Origin: an uncultured Clostridia bacterium
GTDB taxonomy: Bacteria > Bacillota > Clostridia > Oscillospirales > Acutalibacteraceae
Direction: 5' to 3'
DNA: 64,000 bases
Assembly (NCBI GenBank): GCA_947572385.1
Contig: CANPBX010000005.1
Span: 18,873 to 82,872, forward strand
This document shows, piece after piece, positions 42,511 through 51,400 of this stretch. The notes under the pieces are model-generated. The model was given only the letters and a program-made list of their open reading frames with translations. It had not been told where the DNA came from and did no database searches. Every line of letters starts with the position of its first letter. Position 1 is the stretch's first letter. A program made the translations under genes and the position numbers.

Positions 42511-42517
42511 TATACCA
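42509..42517 (-). promoter_or_regulatory. Extended -10 promoter of the NAD(P)HX repair gene
   Basis: On the minus strand TGGTATAAT spans 42517-42509, overlapping the forward -10 box by two bases. The -35 region is weak. The leader would be about 40 bases. Confidence 0.5.
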
Positions 42518-42531
42518 GCAAAAGGTCTTCG

Positions 42532-42646
42532 GGGCAAGGTGAAATTCCTTACCGGCAGTGAAAGTCTGCGAGCGCCTGCTGAGTTTCGGCGGCGTTGAAC
42601 CGGTGTGATTCCGGTACCGACGGTACAGTCCGGATGAGAGAAGGCT
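42532..42646 (+). ncRNA. FMN riboswitch (RFN element)
   Basis: The conserved RFN core is readable: TCTTCGGGGCAAGGTGAAAT near 42536, ACCGGCAGTGAAAGTCTGCG, GAGCGCC, then CCGGTGTGATTCCGGTACCG, GGTACAGTCCGGATGAGAGA. The outer stem closes between GTCTT and AAGGC. Binding of FMN should favour the terminator that follows and shut off ribU. Confidence 0.97.
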
Positions 42647-42685
42647 GCGGCGGTATGCTTCCCGCCGCCTGTTCCTGACGCATAG

Positions 42686-42716
42686 CCCCGGGCGTTTCTA
42701 CGTCCGGGGATTTTTT
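42686..42716 (+). terminator. Riboswitch-controlled terminator before ribU
   Basis: CCCCGGGCG (42686-42694) pairs with CGTCCGGGG (42701-42709) around TTTCTA, followed by TTTTTT. A further stem (GCGGCGG with CCGCCGC, 42647-42669) lies between it and the aptamer and may take part in the switch. Confidence 0.9.
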
Positions 42717-42759
42717 GCGGAAAAGGCCTTTGCAAATTTATAGGAAAGGTCATGATATT

Positions 42760-43362
42760 ATGGATCAAGCAAGTCAAGTTAAGAGAGTAAACATCCGGGC
42801 CCTGGCGGTCACAGCGGTGCTGGGGGCGGCAGCCTCGGCGCTGATGTTCATCGGCATACATGTGCCGCTGATGCCCAGCTTCCTGCAGCTGGACTTCAGC
42901 GAGCTCCCGGCACTGATTGCCTCCTTCAGCCTGGGGCCCCTGTCCGGCGTAGCTGTCTGCCTTATCAAAAACCTTGTACACCTCTTAGCCACCAGCACGG
43001 GCGGCGTAGGCGAGCTGAGCAATTTCCTTTTAGGCGCGGCATTTGTCCTTCCGGCGGGTATTATTTACAGGGTGAAGAAGACCCGCCTGGGGGCGCTTAT
43101 AGGCGCGGTTATAGGGGCTGCGGCAATGGCGCTGCTGAGCCTGCCCAGCAACTATTTCATAGTCTACCCGGCCTATGGCCTTGTAATGCCCATGGAGGCG
43201 ATACTCGATATGTACCGGGCCATCGATCCCAATGTGGGCAGTCTCTGGGACGCGCTTATCTGGTTCAATATGCCCTTCACCTTCGTAAAGGGGCTTCTCA
43301 GCACGGCGGTCACCTTCCTGATATACAAGCGGATTTCGCCAATTTTAAAGGGCACAAAATAG
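42760..43362 (+). CDS. ribU: Riboflavin-binding S component of an ECF transporter, RibU
   Basis: RibU binds riboflavin and works with a shared energy-coupling module encoded elsewhere. The ATG at 42760 follows AGGAAAGG; an in-frame start at 42715 lies in the terminator. The 200-residue product has about six membrane segments and the family pattern FIGIHVPLMPSFLQLDFSELPALIASFSLGP-like region (about 30-60), KNLVHLLATSTGGVGELSNFLLG and the later VYPAYG. Control by the FMN riboswitch supports the substrate. Confidence 0.94.
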   Translation: MDQASQVKRVNIRALAVTAVLGAAASALMFIGIHVPLMPSFLQLDFSELPALIASFSLGPLSGVAVCLIKNLVHLLATSTGGVGELSNFLLGAAFVLPAGIIYRVKKTRLGALIGAVIGAAAMALLSLPSNYFIVYPAYGLVMPMEAILDMYRAIDPNVGSLWDALIWFNMPFTFVKGLLSTAVTFLIYKRISPILKGTK

Positions 43363-43372
43363 TATAAAAAAG

Positions 43373-43413
43373 AGCGGTTATCTGCAAATTTAAGGCAGAT
43401 AACCGCTGAATTT
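43373..43413. terminator. Bidirectional terminator between ribU and the GGDEF gene
   Basis: AGCGGTTATCTGC (43373-43385) pairs with GCAGATAACCGCT (43395-43407), a perfect 13-bp stem. It has an A-rich run before it and a T-rich run after it, so it serves both converging genes. Confidence 0.88.
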
Positions 43414-44780
43414 TACTCTGAAATATCCTCTTTATGGAACTCGTACCCTCCGAGCCCGGTCTCCTTCACCAGGCGGAGTGCCTCCTCTGCCTGGATGTAA
43501 AGCTGGTCCGTAAAGCCGCCGGGGGAGAACGCCCCGCCCACGCTGATGGACACCGGCGGCAGCCCGCCCCCCGGATGGGCCAGCCTGCGGTTTATATCCC
43601 GGACCTTCTGGCAGACGGCCTCCTGCTTCTCAGGGCTCATCTCGTCCATAACAACGGCAAACTTGTCGCCGTCTATGCGCGCGGGGTAGTCCGAGGCCCT
43701 AAAGCAGTCCTTAAGCAGCTTTGCCACAAGCTTCAGCACCTTATCGCCCGCGTCATGCCCGTATCCGTGGTTTATCTGGCTGAATTTATCGATATCGATA
43801 AGCAGCAGGGCGATGGGCCTGGGCTTCAGTCGCATCATGTTCTTAAGCTGGTCGAAGGCTGCAAGGTTCAGTATGCCCGTGAGCGGGTCGTGCTCGGCCC
43901 TATGCTGCAGGAGCATTTTATTGGCGGCGTCAAGCTCATATATGTCGTTATATGTCAGGGCCATGTACTTAAACTCATAGGCCCCGCTCACCGCCATGCG
44001 GCTGTCCTCATGTATGCACCTAACGTACATTTTAAGGGGCTTAACTATCAGAAGGGATATCATCACAAATATGAGCACGTTCAGAAGTAGCAGCAGGCTG
44101 AACGCTACAAGCTGTGTAGTCATGGCCCGGTTTAGATCCGCCATGGACGTCTCCTGGCGGTACTGGGTGCCGGACATCACATCTTTGATGAATGCCTCCA
44201 CATTGTCGTTTATCAGAGCCTTCTTTGCCTGGTATTCCTCCCCGAATACCTTCTCCCGGGCAAGATCTATCTTCTCCAGGGAAGACATGGCCTTATGTCC
44301 CGGGAAAAGCTCGATCTCCTGCACCTCCTGGGGCAGCGCTGTGAGACCTGAGCCCTCGGCGGCAAGGCGTATGGCGTATATCTCCAGCTCCGTAAGCTGG
44401 TTCGACCTGTCCAGGGCCTTGCTCAGGTAACCCATGGCGGTCTCGCTGGCCTGGCCTTCCAGCTGCTCCAGGGCCAGATCCCGGCGGCGGTCCACGTTTA
44501 TCTCATGGAAATAGTTATCCATATACTCGGGCTTTAGGGTAAAGGTGAACAGCCGCACCTGCTCTGTAAGGTAGTCAGAGCCGGATGTCACCAGCCCGGC
44601 GTTCTCCTGGCAGGAGACATACAGGTCGGTAATGGCCTTCATCGCCCTATATTCCTCGGCGGCCTGAAAGCTGACTATGAGCAGCGCCGCATAAAGCAGC
44701 ACTGACAGGCCCATTATGCCGAAATTAGCATAGCGGACGTTCAGGCGGCGGATCTTATTCTTTTTCTCCCCGGTCTCCAT
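43413..44780 (-). CDS. Membrane sensor with degenerate GGDEF domain
   Basis: The 455-residue protein has membrane segment 1 (about 20-42), an outer helical sensor region of about 170 residues, segment 2 (about 225-248) and a C-terminal GGDEF domain (about 295-450). The domain keeps its start (HDPLTGILNLAAF) and the metal-site region LLIDIDKFSQINHGYGHDAGD. The signature is DGDKF instead of GGDEF, so the catalytic Glu is Lys and cyclase activity is doubtful. The ATG at 44780 has AGGAG nine bases upstream; a TTG three codons earlier touches that site. Confidence 0.85.
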   Translation of the reverse strand: METGEKKNKIRRLNVRYANFGIMGLSVLLYAALLIVSFQAAEEYRAMKAITDLYVSCQENAGLVTSGSDYLTEQVRLFTFTLKPEYMDNYFHEINVDRRRDLALEQLEGQASETAMGYLSKALDRSNQLTELEIYAIRLAAEGSGLTALPQEVQEIELFPGHKAMSSLEKIDLAREKVFGEEYQAKKALINDNVEAFIKDVMSGTQYRQETSMADLNRAMTTQLVAFSLLLLLNVLIFVMISLLIVKPLKMYVRCIHEDSRMAVSGAYEFKYMALTYNDIYELDAANKMLLQHRAEHDPLTGILNLAAFDQLKNMMRLKPRPIALLLIDIDKFSQINHGYGHDAGDKVLKLVAKLLKDCFRASDYPARIDGDKFAVVMDEMSPEKQEAVCQKVRDINRRLAHPGGGLPPVSISVGGAFSPGGFTDQLYIQAEEALRLVKETGLGGYEFHKEDISE

Positions 44781-44827
44781 TTTCCTCAACTCCTAAAAGC
44801 TGGACTTCCATATCCAATAAATATATC

Positions 44828-46942
44828 TTATATGCTGAACATCAGGTCGGCATAGGTTGGATAGGGCCAGTGCTCACGGGCCACGTTCTGCTCAAGCTCA
44901 TCCACCGTAAGGCGAAGGCGCTCCATAGCCGGGATTATAGTGTCCCGGTAGTGGGTGGCGGCGGTGAGTATGTTCGCGCTGCCGGAGCGGGAGTCGCAGA
45001 GGCAGTCCCCCAGCTCCTCCACCTGGGCATAGGCCCGGTCCAGCAGGGAGGAGAGCTTCTCTATAAGCCCGCACTCCCCCACGCAGGGCAGCCCGGAGAG
45101 CACCGCGCGCTTGTTTGCCACAGCCTTTGCCAGAGTGGAGATATACCCGCTCACCGCCGGGAAGATCTCCTGGCGCACCATGGCAGTCATCGTGAGGCTT
45201 TCAATATTAAGGGTCTTTACATATTCCTCCATGATGGTCTCATACCGGGCCTCCATCTCGGCCTCGGTGTATATCCTGTGGCGCTTGAAAAGCTCCACGT
45301 TTTTCTGGTCCAGGTACCTTGGCAGGGCGTCCACTGTTGTGCGCAGGTTTAAAAGCCCCCTGCGCCTTGCCTCCTGCACCCACTGCTCGGAGTAGCCGTC
45401 ACCGTTGAATATGATGCGCTTATGCTCGCTCACCACATGGCGCACCAGGGCGTTCACCGCCTTTGGCATATCCGTCTGGCCCTCCAGGGCCTCTGAGAAC
45501 CGCCGCAGCTCCTCGGCGACGATAGTGTTCAGCATGATATTCGGGCAGGCGATGGAGATCGCCGAGCCCAGGGACCTGAACTCAAACTTGTTGCCGGTGA
45601 AGGCGAAGGGGGAGGTGCGGTTGCGGTCGGTATTGTCCATATTGAAGTCCGGCAGCACCCGCACGCCGGTCTGCAGCTTCTTCTGCTCCGTGCTGCCGCA
45701 GGGCTTCCCGGCCTCGATGCCTTCAAGCAGGGCGGTCAGGTCGTCCCCAAGGAACATGGATATTATAGCCGGCGGGGCCTCGTTGGCCCCAAGCCGGTGG
45801 TCGTTGCCCGCCGAGGCCACCGATATCCTCAGCAGGTCCTGGTACTCGTCAACACCCTTCACGACCGCAGCCAGGATAAGCAGGAAGGGCAGGTTTTCCC
45901 AGGGGCGCCTGCCCGGCTCCAAAAGGTTTTTCCCGGTGTCGGTCTGAAGGGACCAGTTATTATGCTTGCCGCTGCCGTTCACTCCGGCAAAGGGCTTTTC
46001 ATGCAGAAGGCACACTAAACCGTGCCTATCCGCAACATTCCTCATGACCTCCATAGTCAGCTGGTTATGGTCACAGGCGATATTAGTGGTGCTGAAGATC
46101 GGGGCCAGCTCGTGCTGGGCGGGGGCGACCTCGTTGTGCTTGGTCTTGGCTAGGACCCCCAGCTTCCAGAGCTCCTTGTCCAGGTCCCGCATAAACTCGG
46201 CGACCCTGGGCTTTATGGCCCCGTAGTAGTGGTCCTCAAGCTCCTGGCCCTTGGGGGCCCTTGCCCCAAAGAGGGTGCGGCCGGTGAACATCAGGTCCTG
46301 GCGCTTTTTATAGAGCTCCTTGTCAATGAGGAAATACTCCTGCTCGGGCCCCACCGTGGTAATGACCTGCTGGGTCTTATCGTCCCCCAGTATCCGCAGC
46401 ACCCGCACAGCCTCGTTGGAGAGGGCTTCCATAGAGCGCAGGAGTGGTGTTTTCTTATCCAGCACCTCCCCGCTGTAGGAGCAGAACGCGGTGGGTATGT
46501 ACAGGGAGTCCCCTTTTACAAAGGCATAGGAGGTAGGGTCCCAGGCGGTGTAGCCCCTGGCTTCAAAGGTGGCCCTAAGGCCGCCGGAGGGGAAGGAGGA
46601 GGCGTCCGGCTCGCCCTTAATGAGCTCCTTGCCGGAGAACTGCATTATCACCCGGCCGTCGCTGGTGGGGGAGATAAAGCTGTCGTGCTTCTCGGCGGTG
46701 ATCCCGTTCAGGGGCTGGAACCAGTGGGTATAGTGGGTGGCGCCCAGCTCCACGGCCCAGTCCTTCATAGCCGAAGCCACGGCATTGGCTACAGTAAGGT
46801 CCAGGTCCTTGCCCTCGTCGATGGTCTTGCGCAGGGAACGGTACACGTCCTTGGGGAGCCGCTCCATCATCACGTCGTCGTTAAAGACGGCGCTGCCGAA
46901 GAGCTCCGGGACGGACTTGCGGTTTTCGGAACAGTTTGCCAT
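44828..46942 (-). CDS. glnN: Glutamine synthetase type III
   Basis: This makes glutamine from glutamate, ammonia and ATP. The roughly 704-residue length and the motifs [41 protein letters not shown] and [16 protein letters not shown] mark the large GSIII class found in Bacteroides, Clostridia and cyanobacteria. The ATG at 46942 gives the usual GSIII N-terminus and has a weak AGAAAG site; in-frame ATGs at 46972 and 46987 lack a site. A 50-residue gene lies 97 bases upstream and shares the promoter region with the divergent carA. Confidence 0.95.
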   Translation of the reverse strand: MANCSENRKSVPELFGSAVFNDDVMMERLPKDVYRSLRKTIDEGKDLDLTVANAVASAMKDWAVELGATHYTHWFQPLNGITAEKHDSFISPTSDGRVIMQFSGKELIKGEPDASSFPSGGLRATFEARGYTAWDPTSYAFVKGDSLYIPTAFCSYSGEVLDKKTPLLRSMEALSNEAVRVLRILGDDKTQQVITTVGPEQEYFLIDKELYKKRQDLMFTGRTLFGARAPKGQELEDHYYGAIKPRVAEFMRDLDKELWKLGVLAKTKHNEVAPAQHELAPIFSTTNIACDHNQLTMEVMRNVADRHGLVCLLHEKPFAGVNGSGKHNNWSLQTDTGKNLLEPGRRPWENLPFLLILAAVVKGVDEYQDLLRISVASAGNDHRLGANEAPPAIISMFLGDDLTALLEGIEAGKPCGSTEQKKLQTGVRVLPDFNMDNTDRNRTSPFAFTGNKFEFRSLGSAISIACPNIMLNTIVAEELRRFSEALEGQTDMPKAVNALVRHVVSEHKRIIFNGDGYSEQWVQEARRRGLLNLRTTVDALPRYLDQKNVELFKRHRIYTEAEMEARYETIMEEYVKTLNIESLTMTAMVRQEIFPAVSGYISTLAKAVANKRAVLSGLPCVGECGLIEKLSSLLDRAYAQVEELGDCLCDSRSGSANILTAATHYRDTIIPAMERLRLTVDELEQNVAREHWPYPTYADLMFSI

Positions 46943-47038
46943 AAACAGACCACTCTTTCTATCAGGTTTCATATCATTATAAGACATTATAAGAAGGAAG
47001 GCGAAGAAGGGTTACCCTTCAACGCCTGAAATTTTGGA

Positions 47039-47191
47039 CTAAGCTTTGTCTGCTCCCGCGATGTACGCTCTGATAAGCGCTTTAATTTCCTCAGTGGTAT
47101 AGTGGTCTTTGTCCGAGGTGGTGTCGAGGATGTTAAACAGGTCATAGGCCATGGACTTCTTTATTTCTGTGGACTCTCTGTCAGTAGGCAT
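47039..47191 (-). CDS. Small 50-residue protein before glnN
   Basis: The 50-codon frame runs ATG to TAG and is preceded by AAGGAGGG at ideal spacing. Its own promoter (TTGACA, 17 bases, TAAAAT) lies just upstream. The product is acidic-basic mixed and helical, with a pattern MAYDLFNILDTTSDKDHYTTE near the middle and an Ala/Lys end. No family is recognised. Position suggests a link to glutamine synthesis, for example as a regulator of GlnN; that is an inference. Confidence 0.75.
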   Translation of the reverse strand: MPTDRESTEIKKSMAYDLFNILDTTSDKDHYTTEEIKALIRAYIAGADKA

Positions 47192-47221
47192 ATGTCTGCC
47201 CTCCTTTCTTTTTCTACACTT

Positions 47222-47250
47222 ATTTTACCAACGCCACAGGGATTTGTCAA
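47222..47250 (-). promoter_or_regulatory. Promoter of the small gene and glnN
   Basis: On the minus strand TTGACA (47250-47245), 17 bases, TAAAAT (47227-47222), with TGG before the -10. The predicted start is about 25 bases before the small gene's ATG. Confidence 0.75.
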
Positions 47251-47308
47251 GCCGCCAGAGCGCGGAACATTAAAAAAGTGAAAATTACCCCTTGCGCTCC
47301 GGCGGCTT
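47249..47308. promoter_or_regulatory. Inverted repeat over both -35 boxes between glnN and carA
   Basis: AAGCCGCCAGAGCGC (47249-47263) and GCGCTCCGGCGGCTT (47294-47308) pair in 14 of 15 positions, 30 bases apart. The left arm touches the -35 of the glnN-side promoter. The right arm overlaps the -35 and spacer of the carA promoter. It may be a shared operator. Confidence 0.6.
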
Positions 47309-47320
47309 TTCCTGTACAAT
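47292..47320 (+). promoter_or_regulatory. Candidate promoter of carA-carB
   Basis: TTGCGC (47292-47297), 17 bases, TACAAT (47315-47320), 42 bases before carA. No PyrR-type attenuator was recognised. Confidence 0.6.
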
Positions 47321-47361
47321 ATATAAGATTGAATAGGTCAAAAGAAAGGGACGTGTTGCGT

Positions 47362-48456
47362 ATGGAGCGTATAGGCGAAAAAGCGTATCTGGTGCTGGAA
47401 AACGGCCGGGTCTTTGAGGGGCGCAGGTTTGGGGCCCCGGGGGAGCTTATGGCGGAGGTGGTTTTCACCACCGGCATGGGCGGGTATCTTGAGACCATAA
47501 CCGACCCCAGCTATTGGGGGCAGATAGTGGTTCAGACCTTCCCCCTTATTGGCAATTACGGTGTGATACCCGCCGACTTTGAGAGCGGCGTGGTGGGCCC
47601 CCGGGGATATATCGTTAAAGCTTGGTGCCAAGCTCCTTCTAACTTCCGTTCAGAGGGCAGCCTTGACGCCTTTTTTAAAGATCGGGGACTTTGCGCCCTG
47701 GAGGGCATAGACACCCGGACCCTCACCAAGATAATACGGGAGAAGGGGGTCATGAACGGCATGATAACCTCGGACCCTGATAAGGCCGATATCGGGGCCA
47801 TAAGGGCCTATAAGGTGCAGGGCGTGGTGCGGGAGGTTTCCACCAAAGAGCCCTATGTAATGGGCAGTTCTGACGCGAGGCTCCATATAGCCCTGATGGA
47901 CTACGGCATGAAGAAAAGCATAGGGGAGTGCCTTGTGAAGCGCGGAGCGAAGGTCACGGTCTGCCCATGTACCACCACCGCCCGGGAGCTCTCTGATATG
48001 GGCGTAGACGGCATAATGCTCTCAAACGGCCCCGGGGACCCGGCGGAGAACGTGGAGATTATAGAGAACCTTAAAGAGATATACAAGCTGGGCAAGCCCA
48101 TGTTCGGAATTTGCTTGGGACACCAGCTGCTGGCCCTGGCCCACGGTGCCCGGACCGAGAAGCTCAAGTACGGACATAGGGGCGAGAACCAGCCGGTGAA
48201 GGACCTGGAGACCGGCCGGGTGTACATCACCAGCCAGAACCACGGCTATGCCGTTGTGGGCGGCAGCATACCGGCTGAGAAGGGCCGGGAGCTCTATGTG
48301 AACGTGAACGACGGCACCTGCGAGGGTGTGCGGTACACCGACTGCAACGCCTTTACCACCCAGTTTCACCCGGAGGCCTGCGCGGGGCCCCTGGACACGG
48401 AGTGGCTGTTTGACAGGTTCTTTAGTATGATAGGAGGGTCATCTGTATGCCGCTGA
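47362..48456 (+). CDS. carA: Carbamoyl-phosphate synthase small (glutaminase) subunit
   Basis: CarA releases ammonia from glutamine and passes it to CarB, for pyrimidine and arginine synthesis. The ATG at 47362 is preferred; an upstream in-frame start at 47278 lies in the promoter. The 364-residue product has the N-terminal CarA domain (GYLETITDPSYWGQIV) and the class I amidotransferase with Cys in FGICLGHQLLALAHG and the His/Glu pair in FHPEA. It overlaps carB by ten bases, as expected for subunits made in equal amounts. Confidence 0.95.
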   Translation: MERIGEKAYLVLENGRVFEGRRFGAPGELMAEVVFTTGMGGYLETITDPSYWGQIVVQTFPLIGNYGVIPADFESGVVGPRGYIVKAWCQAPSNFRSEGSLDAFFKDRGLCALEGIDTRTLTKIIREKGVMNGMITSDPDKADIGAIRAYKVQGVVREVSTKEPYVMGSSDARLHIALMDYGMKKSIGECLVKRGAKVTVCPCTTTARELSDMGVDGIMLSNGPGDPAENVEIIENLKEIYKLGKPMFGICLGHQLLALAHGARTEKLKYGHRGENQPVKDLETGRVYITSQNHGYAVVGGSIPAEKGRELYVNVNDGTCEGVRYTDCNAFTTQFHPEACAGPLDTEWLFDRFFSMIGGSSVCR

Positions 48457-51400
48457 ATAAAGACATCAAGAAAGTTTTAGTCATAGGCTCCGGCCCCATA
48501 GTCATAGGCCAGGCCGCAGAGTTCGACTACGCCGGGACCCAGGCCTGCAGGGCCCTTCGGGAGGACGGCATCGAGATAGTGCTGGTGAACTCCAACCCGG
48601 CCACCATCATGACCGACCAGGCCATGGCCGACCGCATATATATCGAGCCGCTTAATCTTACCACCGTCAAGCGCATCATCGAGAAGGAGAGGCCTGACAG
48701 CATACTCTCCGGCTTCGGCGGACAGACGGGGCTGACCCTCTCCATGCAGCTTGCCAAAGAGGGCTTTTTGGGTAAGCACAACGTGCGGCTGCTGGGCGCG
48801 GGCCCGGAGACCATAGACAAGGCCGAGGACAGGCAGCTCTTCAAGGACGCCATGGAGCGCATCGGCCAGCCCTGCGTGCCCTCAAAGGTGGTGACCACCG
48901 TGGAGGACGCGGAGGCCTTTGCCGGTGAGATAGGCTACCCGGTGATAATCCGGCCGGCCTTCACCCTGGGCGGCACCGGCGGCGGCATAGTAAACGACCC
49001 CCATGAACTTAGGGAGATAACCGCCAACGGCCTGGCCCTGTCGCCCATCACCCAGGTGCTGGTGGAAAAGAGCATCGCCGGGTGGAAGGAGATAGAGTTC
49101 GAGGTCATGCGGGACGGCGCGGGCAACGCCATCACCATCTGCTCCATGGAGAACCTGGACCCGGTGGGGGTGCACACCGGCGACTCCATAGTCATCGCTC
49201 CGGCGGTGACCCTCTCGGACAAGGAGTACCAGATGCTGCGCACGGCGGCTTTGGATATAGTAAACGAGCTGGGAGTAGAGGGCGGCTGCAACTGCCAGTT
49301 TGCCCTGCATCCCACCAGCTTCGAGTACGCCGTCATAGAGGTGAACCCCAGGGTCAGCCGCTCCTCGGCCCTGGCCTCAAAGGCCACGGGCTATCCCATA
49401 GCGAAGGTTGCCACCAAGATAGCCATCGGCTACAGGCTGGACGAGATAAAGAACGCGGTCACCGGCGTGACCTACGCGGCCTTTGAGCCCACCATAGACT
49501 ATGTGGCGGTGAAGTTCCCCAAGTGGCCCTTTGACAAGTTCGTGTACGCCAAGCGGGACCTGGGCACCCAGATGAAGGCCACCGGCGAGGTTATGAGCAT
49601 CGCCGACAGCTTCGAGATGGCCCTGATGAAGGCCGTGCGCGGGGCGGAGATAGGGCTTGACACCCTGAATATGAAGAAGTTTGCGGACGAGGACGAGAAC
49701 ACCCTTCTGCGCATAGCTGAGCACGCCACCGACGAGAGGCTGTTCGCCGTGTATGAGCTCCTAAAGCGCGGGAAGACCGTGGACGAGCTCTATGAACTGA
49801 CCATGATAGACCGGTGGTTCCTCTCGAAGCTTATGAACCTTCTGGACTACGAGCGGGAGCTTATGAAAGGCCAGCTTACCGAGGAACTCTACACCAGGGG
49901 CAAGCGGCTGGGATACCCGGACGCGGCCATAGCAAGGCTCTCGGGCTGCAAGGTGGACTATAAGCGCCAGACCACCTTCAAGATGGTGGACACCTGCGCG
50001 GGAGAGTTCGCCGCCCATACCCCCTACTTTTACGCTACCTATGACACCCCGGAAAGCGGCGGGGAGGACGAGGCCGCGGAGTTTATCCGTGATAAAGGGG
50101 ACAAACAGACCATTATGGTGCTGGGCTCCGGGCCCATACGCATAGGCCAGGGCATTGAGTTCGACTATGCCAGCGTACACTGCGTTATGGCCCTGCAAAA
50201 GCTGGGCTATCAGGTGGTGATAGTCAACAATAACCCCGAGACCGTCTCCACGGACTTCGACACCGGCGACAGGCTGTACTTCGAGCCCCTGTCCCCCGAG
50301 GACGTGATGGACATTATAAATATCGAGAAGCCCCTCGGCGTGGTGGTGGCCTTCGGCGGGCAGACGGCCATAAAGCTTACAAAGACCCTGGCGGCAAACA
50401 ATATACCCATTCTGGGCTCCTCGGCCGACACCATAGATATGGCCGAGGACAGGGAGCGTTTTGACGAATTGCTGGAGCGCTCGGGCATAAAGCGCCCCAG
50501 GGGTTCCACGGTGATGACCGCCGGGGAGGCGTTGGCGGCGGCGGAGCAGCTGGGCTATCCCGTGCTTATGCGGCCCTCCTACGTGCTGGGCGGACAGAAC
50601 ATGATAATCGCCACCTGCCCGGAGGACATTGAGGAGTATATGCGGATAATCCTCTCCACCAAGCAGGACAACCCGGTGCTTATCGACAAGTACCTCTCGG
50701 GCATGGAGATAGAGGTGGACGCCATCTGCGACGGCGAGGAGATACTGATCCCCGGCATCATGGAGCACGTGGAGCGCACAGGAATACACTCCGGCGACAG
50801 TATAGCCGTATACCCGGCCTCGGACATTGACGACGGCATGAGCGCGAAGATAGTGGCCACCACCGAGACCCTCTGCCGGGAGCTCCACGGCATAGGGCTT
50901 ATAAACCTACAGTATATCATAATGGACGGCGAGATATATGTGATAGAGGTGAACCCCCGGGCCTCCCGGACGGTGCCCTATATCAGCAAGGTCACCGGCG
51001 TGCCCATGTGCGACCTGGCAACTAAGGTGAGCCTTGGGTATAAGCTCCGGGACCTGGGCTTCGGCACAGGGCTCTATAAGCCGTCCCCCTACGTAGCGGT
51101 GAAGGTGCCGGTGTTCTCCTTCGAGAAGCTGGCGGACGTGGACACCCACCTGGGGCCGGAGATGAAGTCCACCGGCGAGGTATTGGGCATCGGCACAAGC
51201 CTTGAGGAGGCCCTCTACAAGGGACTTGTGGCGTCGGGGCACAATATGCGCAAGGGCGGCGGCGTATTTATAACCGTCCGGGACCAGGACAAGTCGGAGA
51301 TCGCCGAGATAGCAAAGAAATTCGACCGGCTGGGCTTCAAGCTCTACGCCACGGGGGGCACGGCCCTGGTGCTCTTTAAGGCCGGGCTTAACGTGATGGT

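Noticed and set aside
46976-46991. Two TATAAT boxes on the minus strand before glnN
   Set aside because: Neither has a usable -35 at 16-18 bases. They may be chance or minor starts, and glnN can be read from the promoter at 47250.
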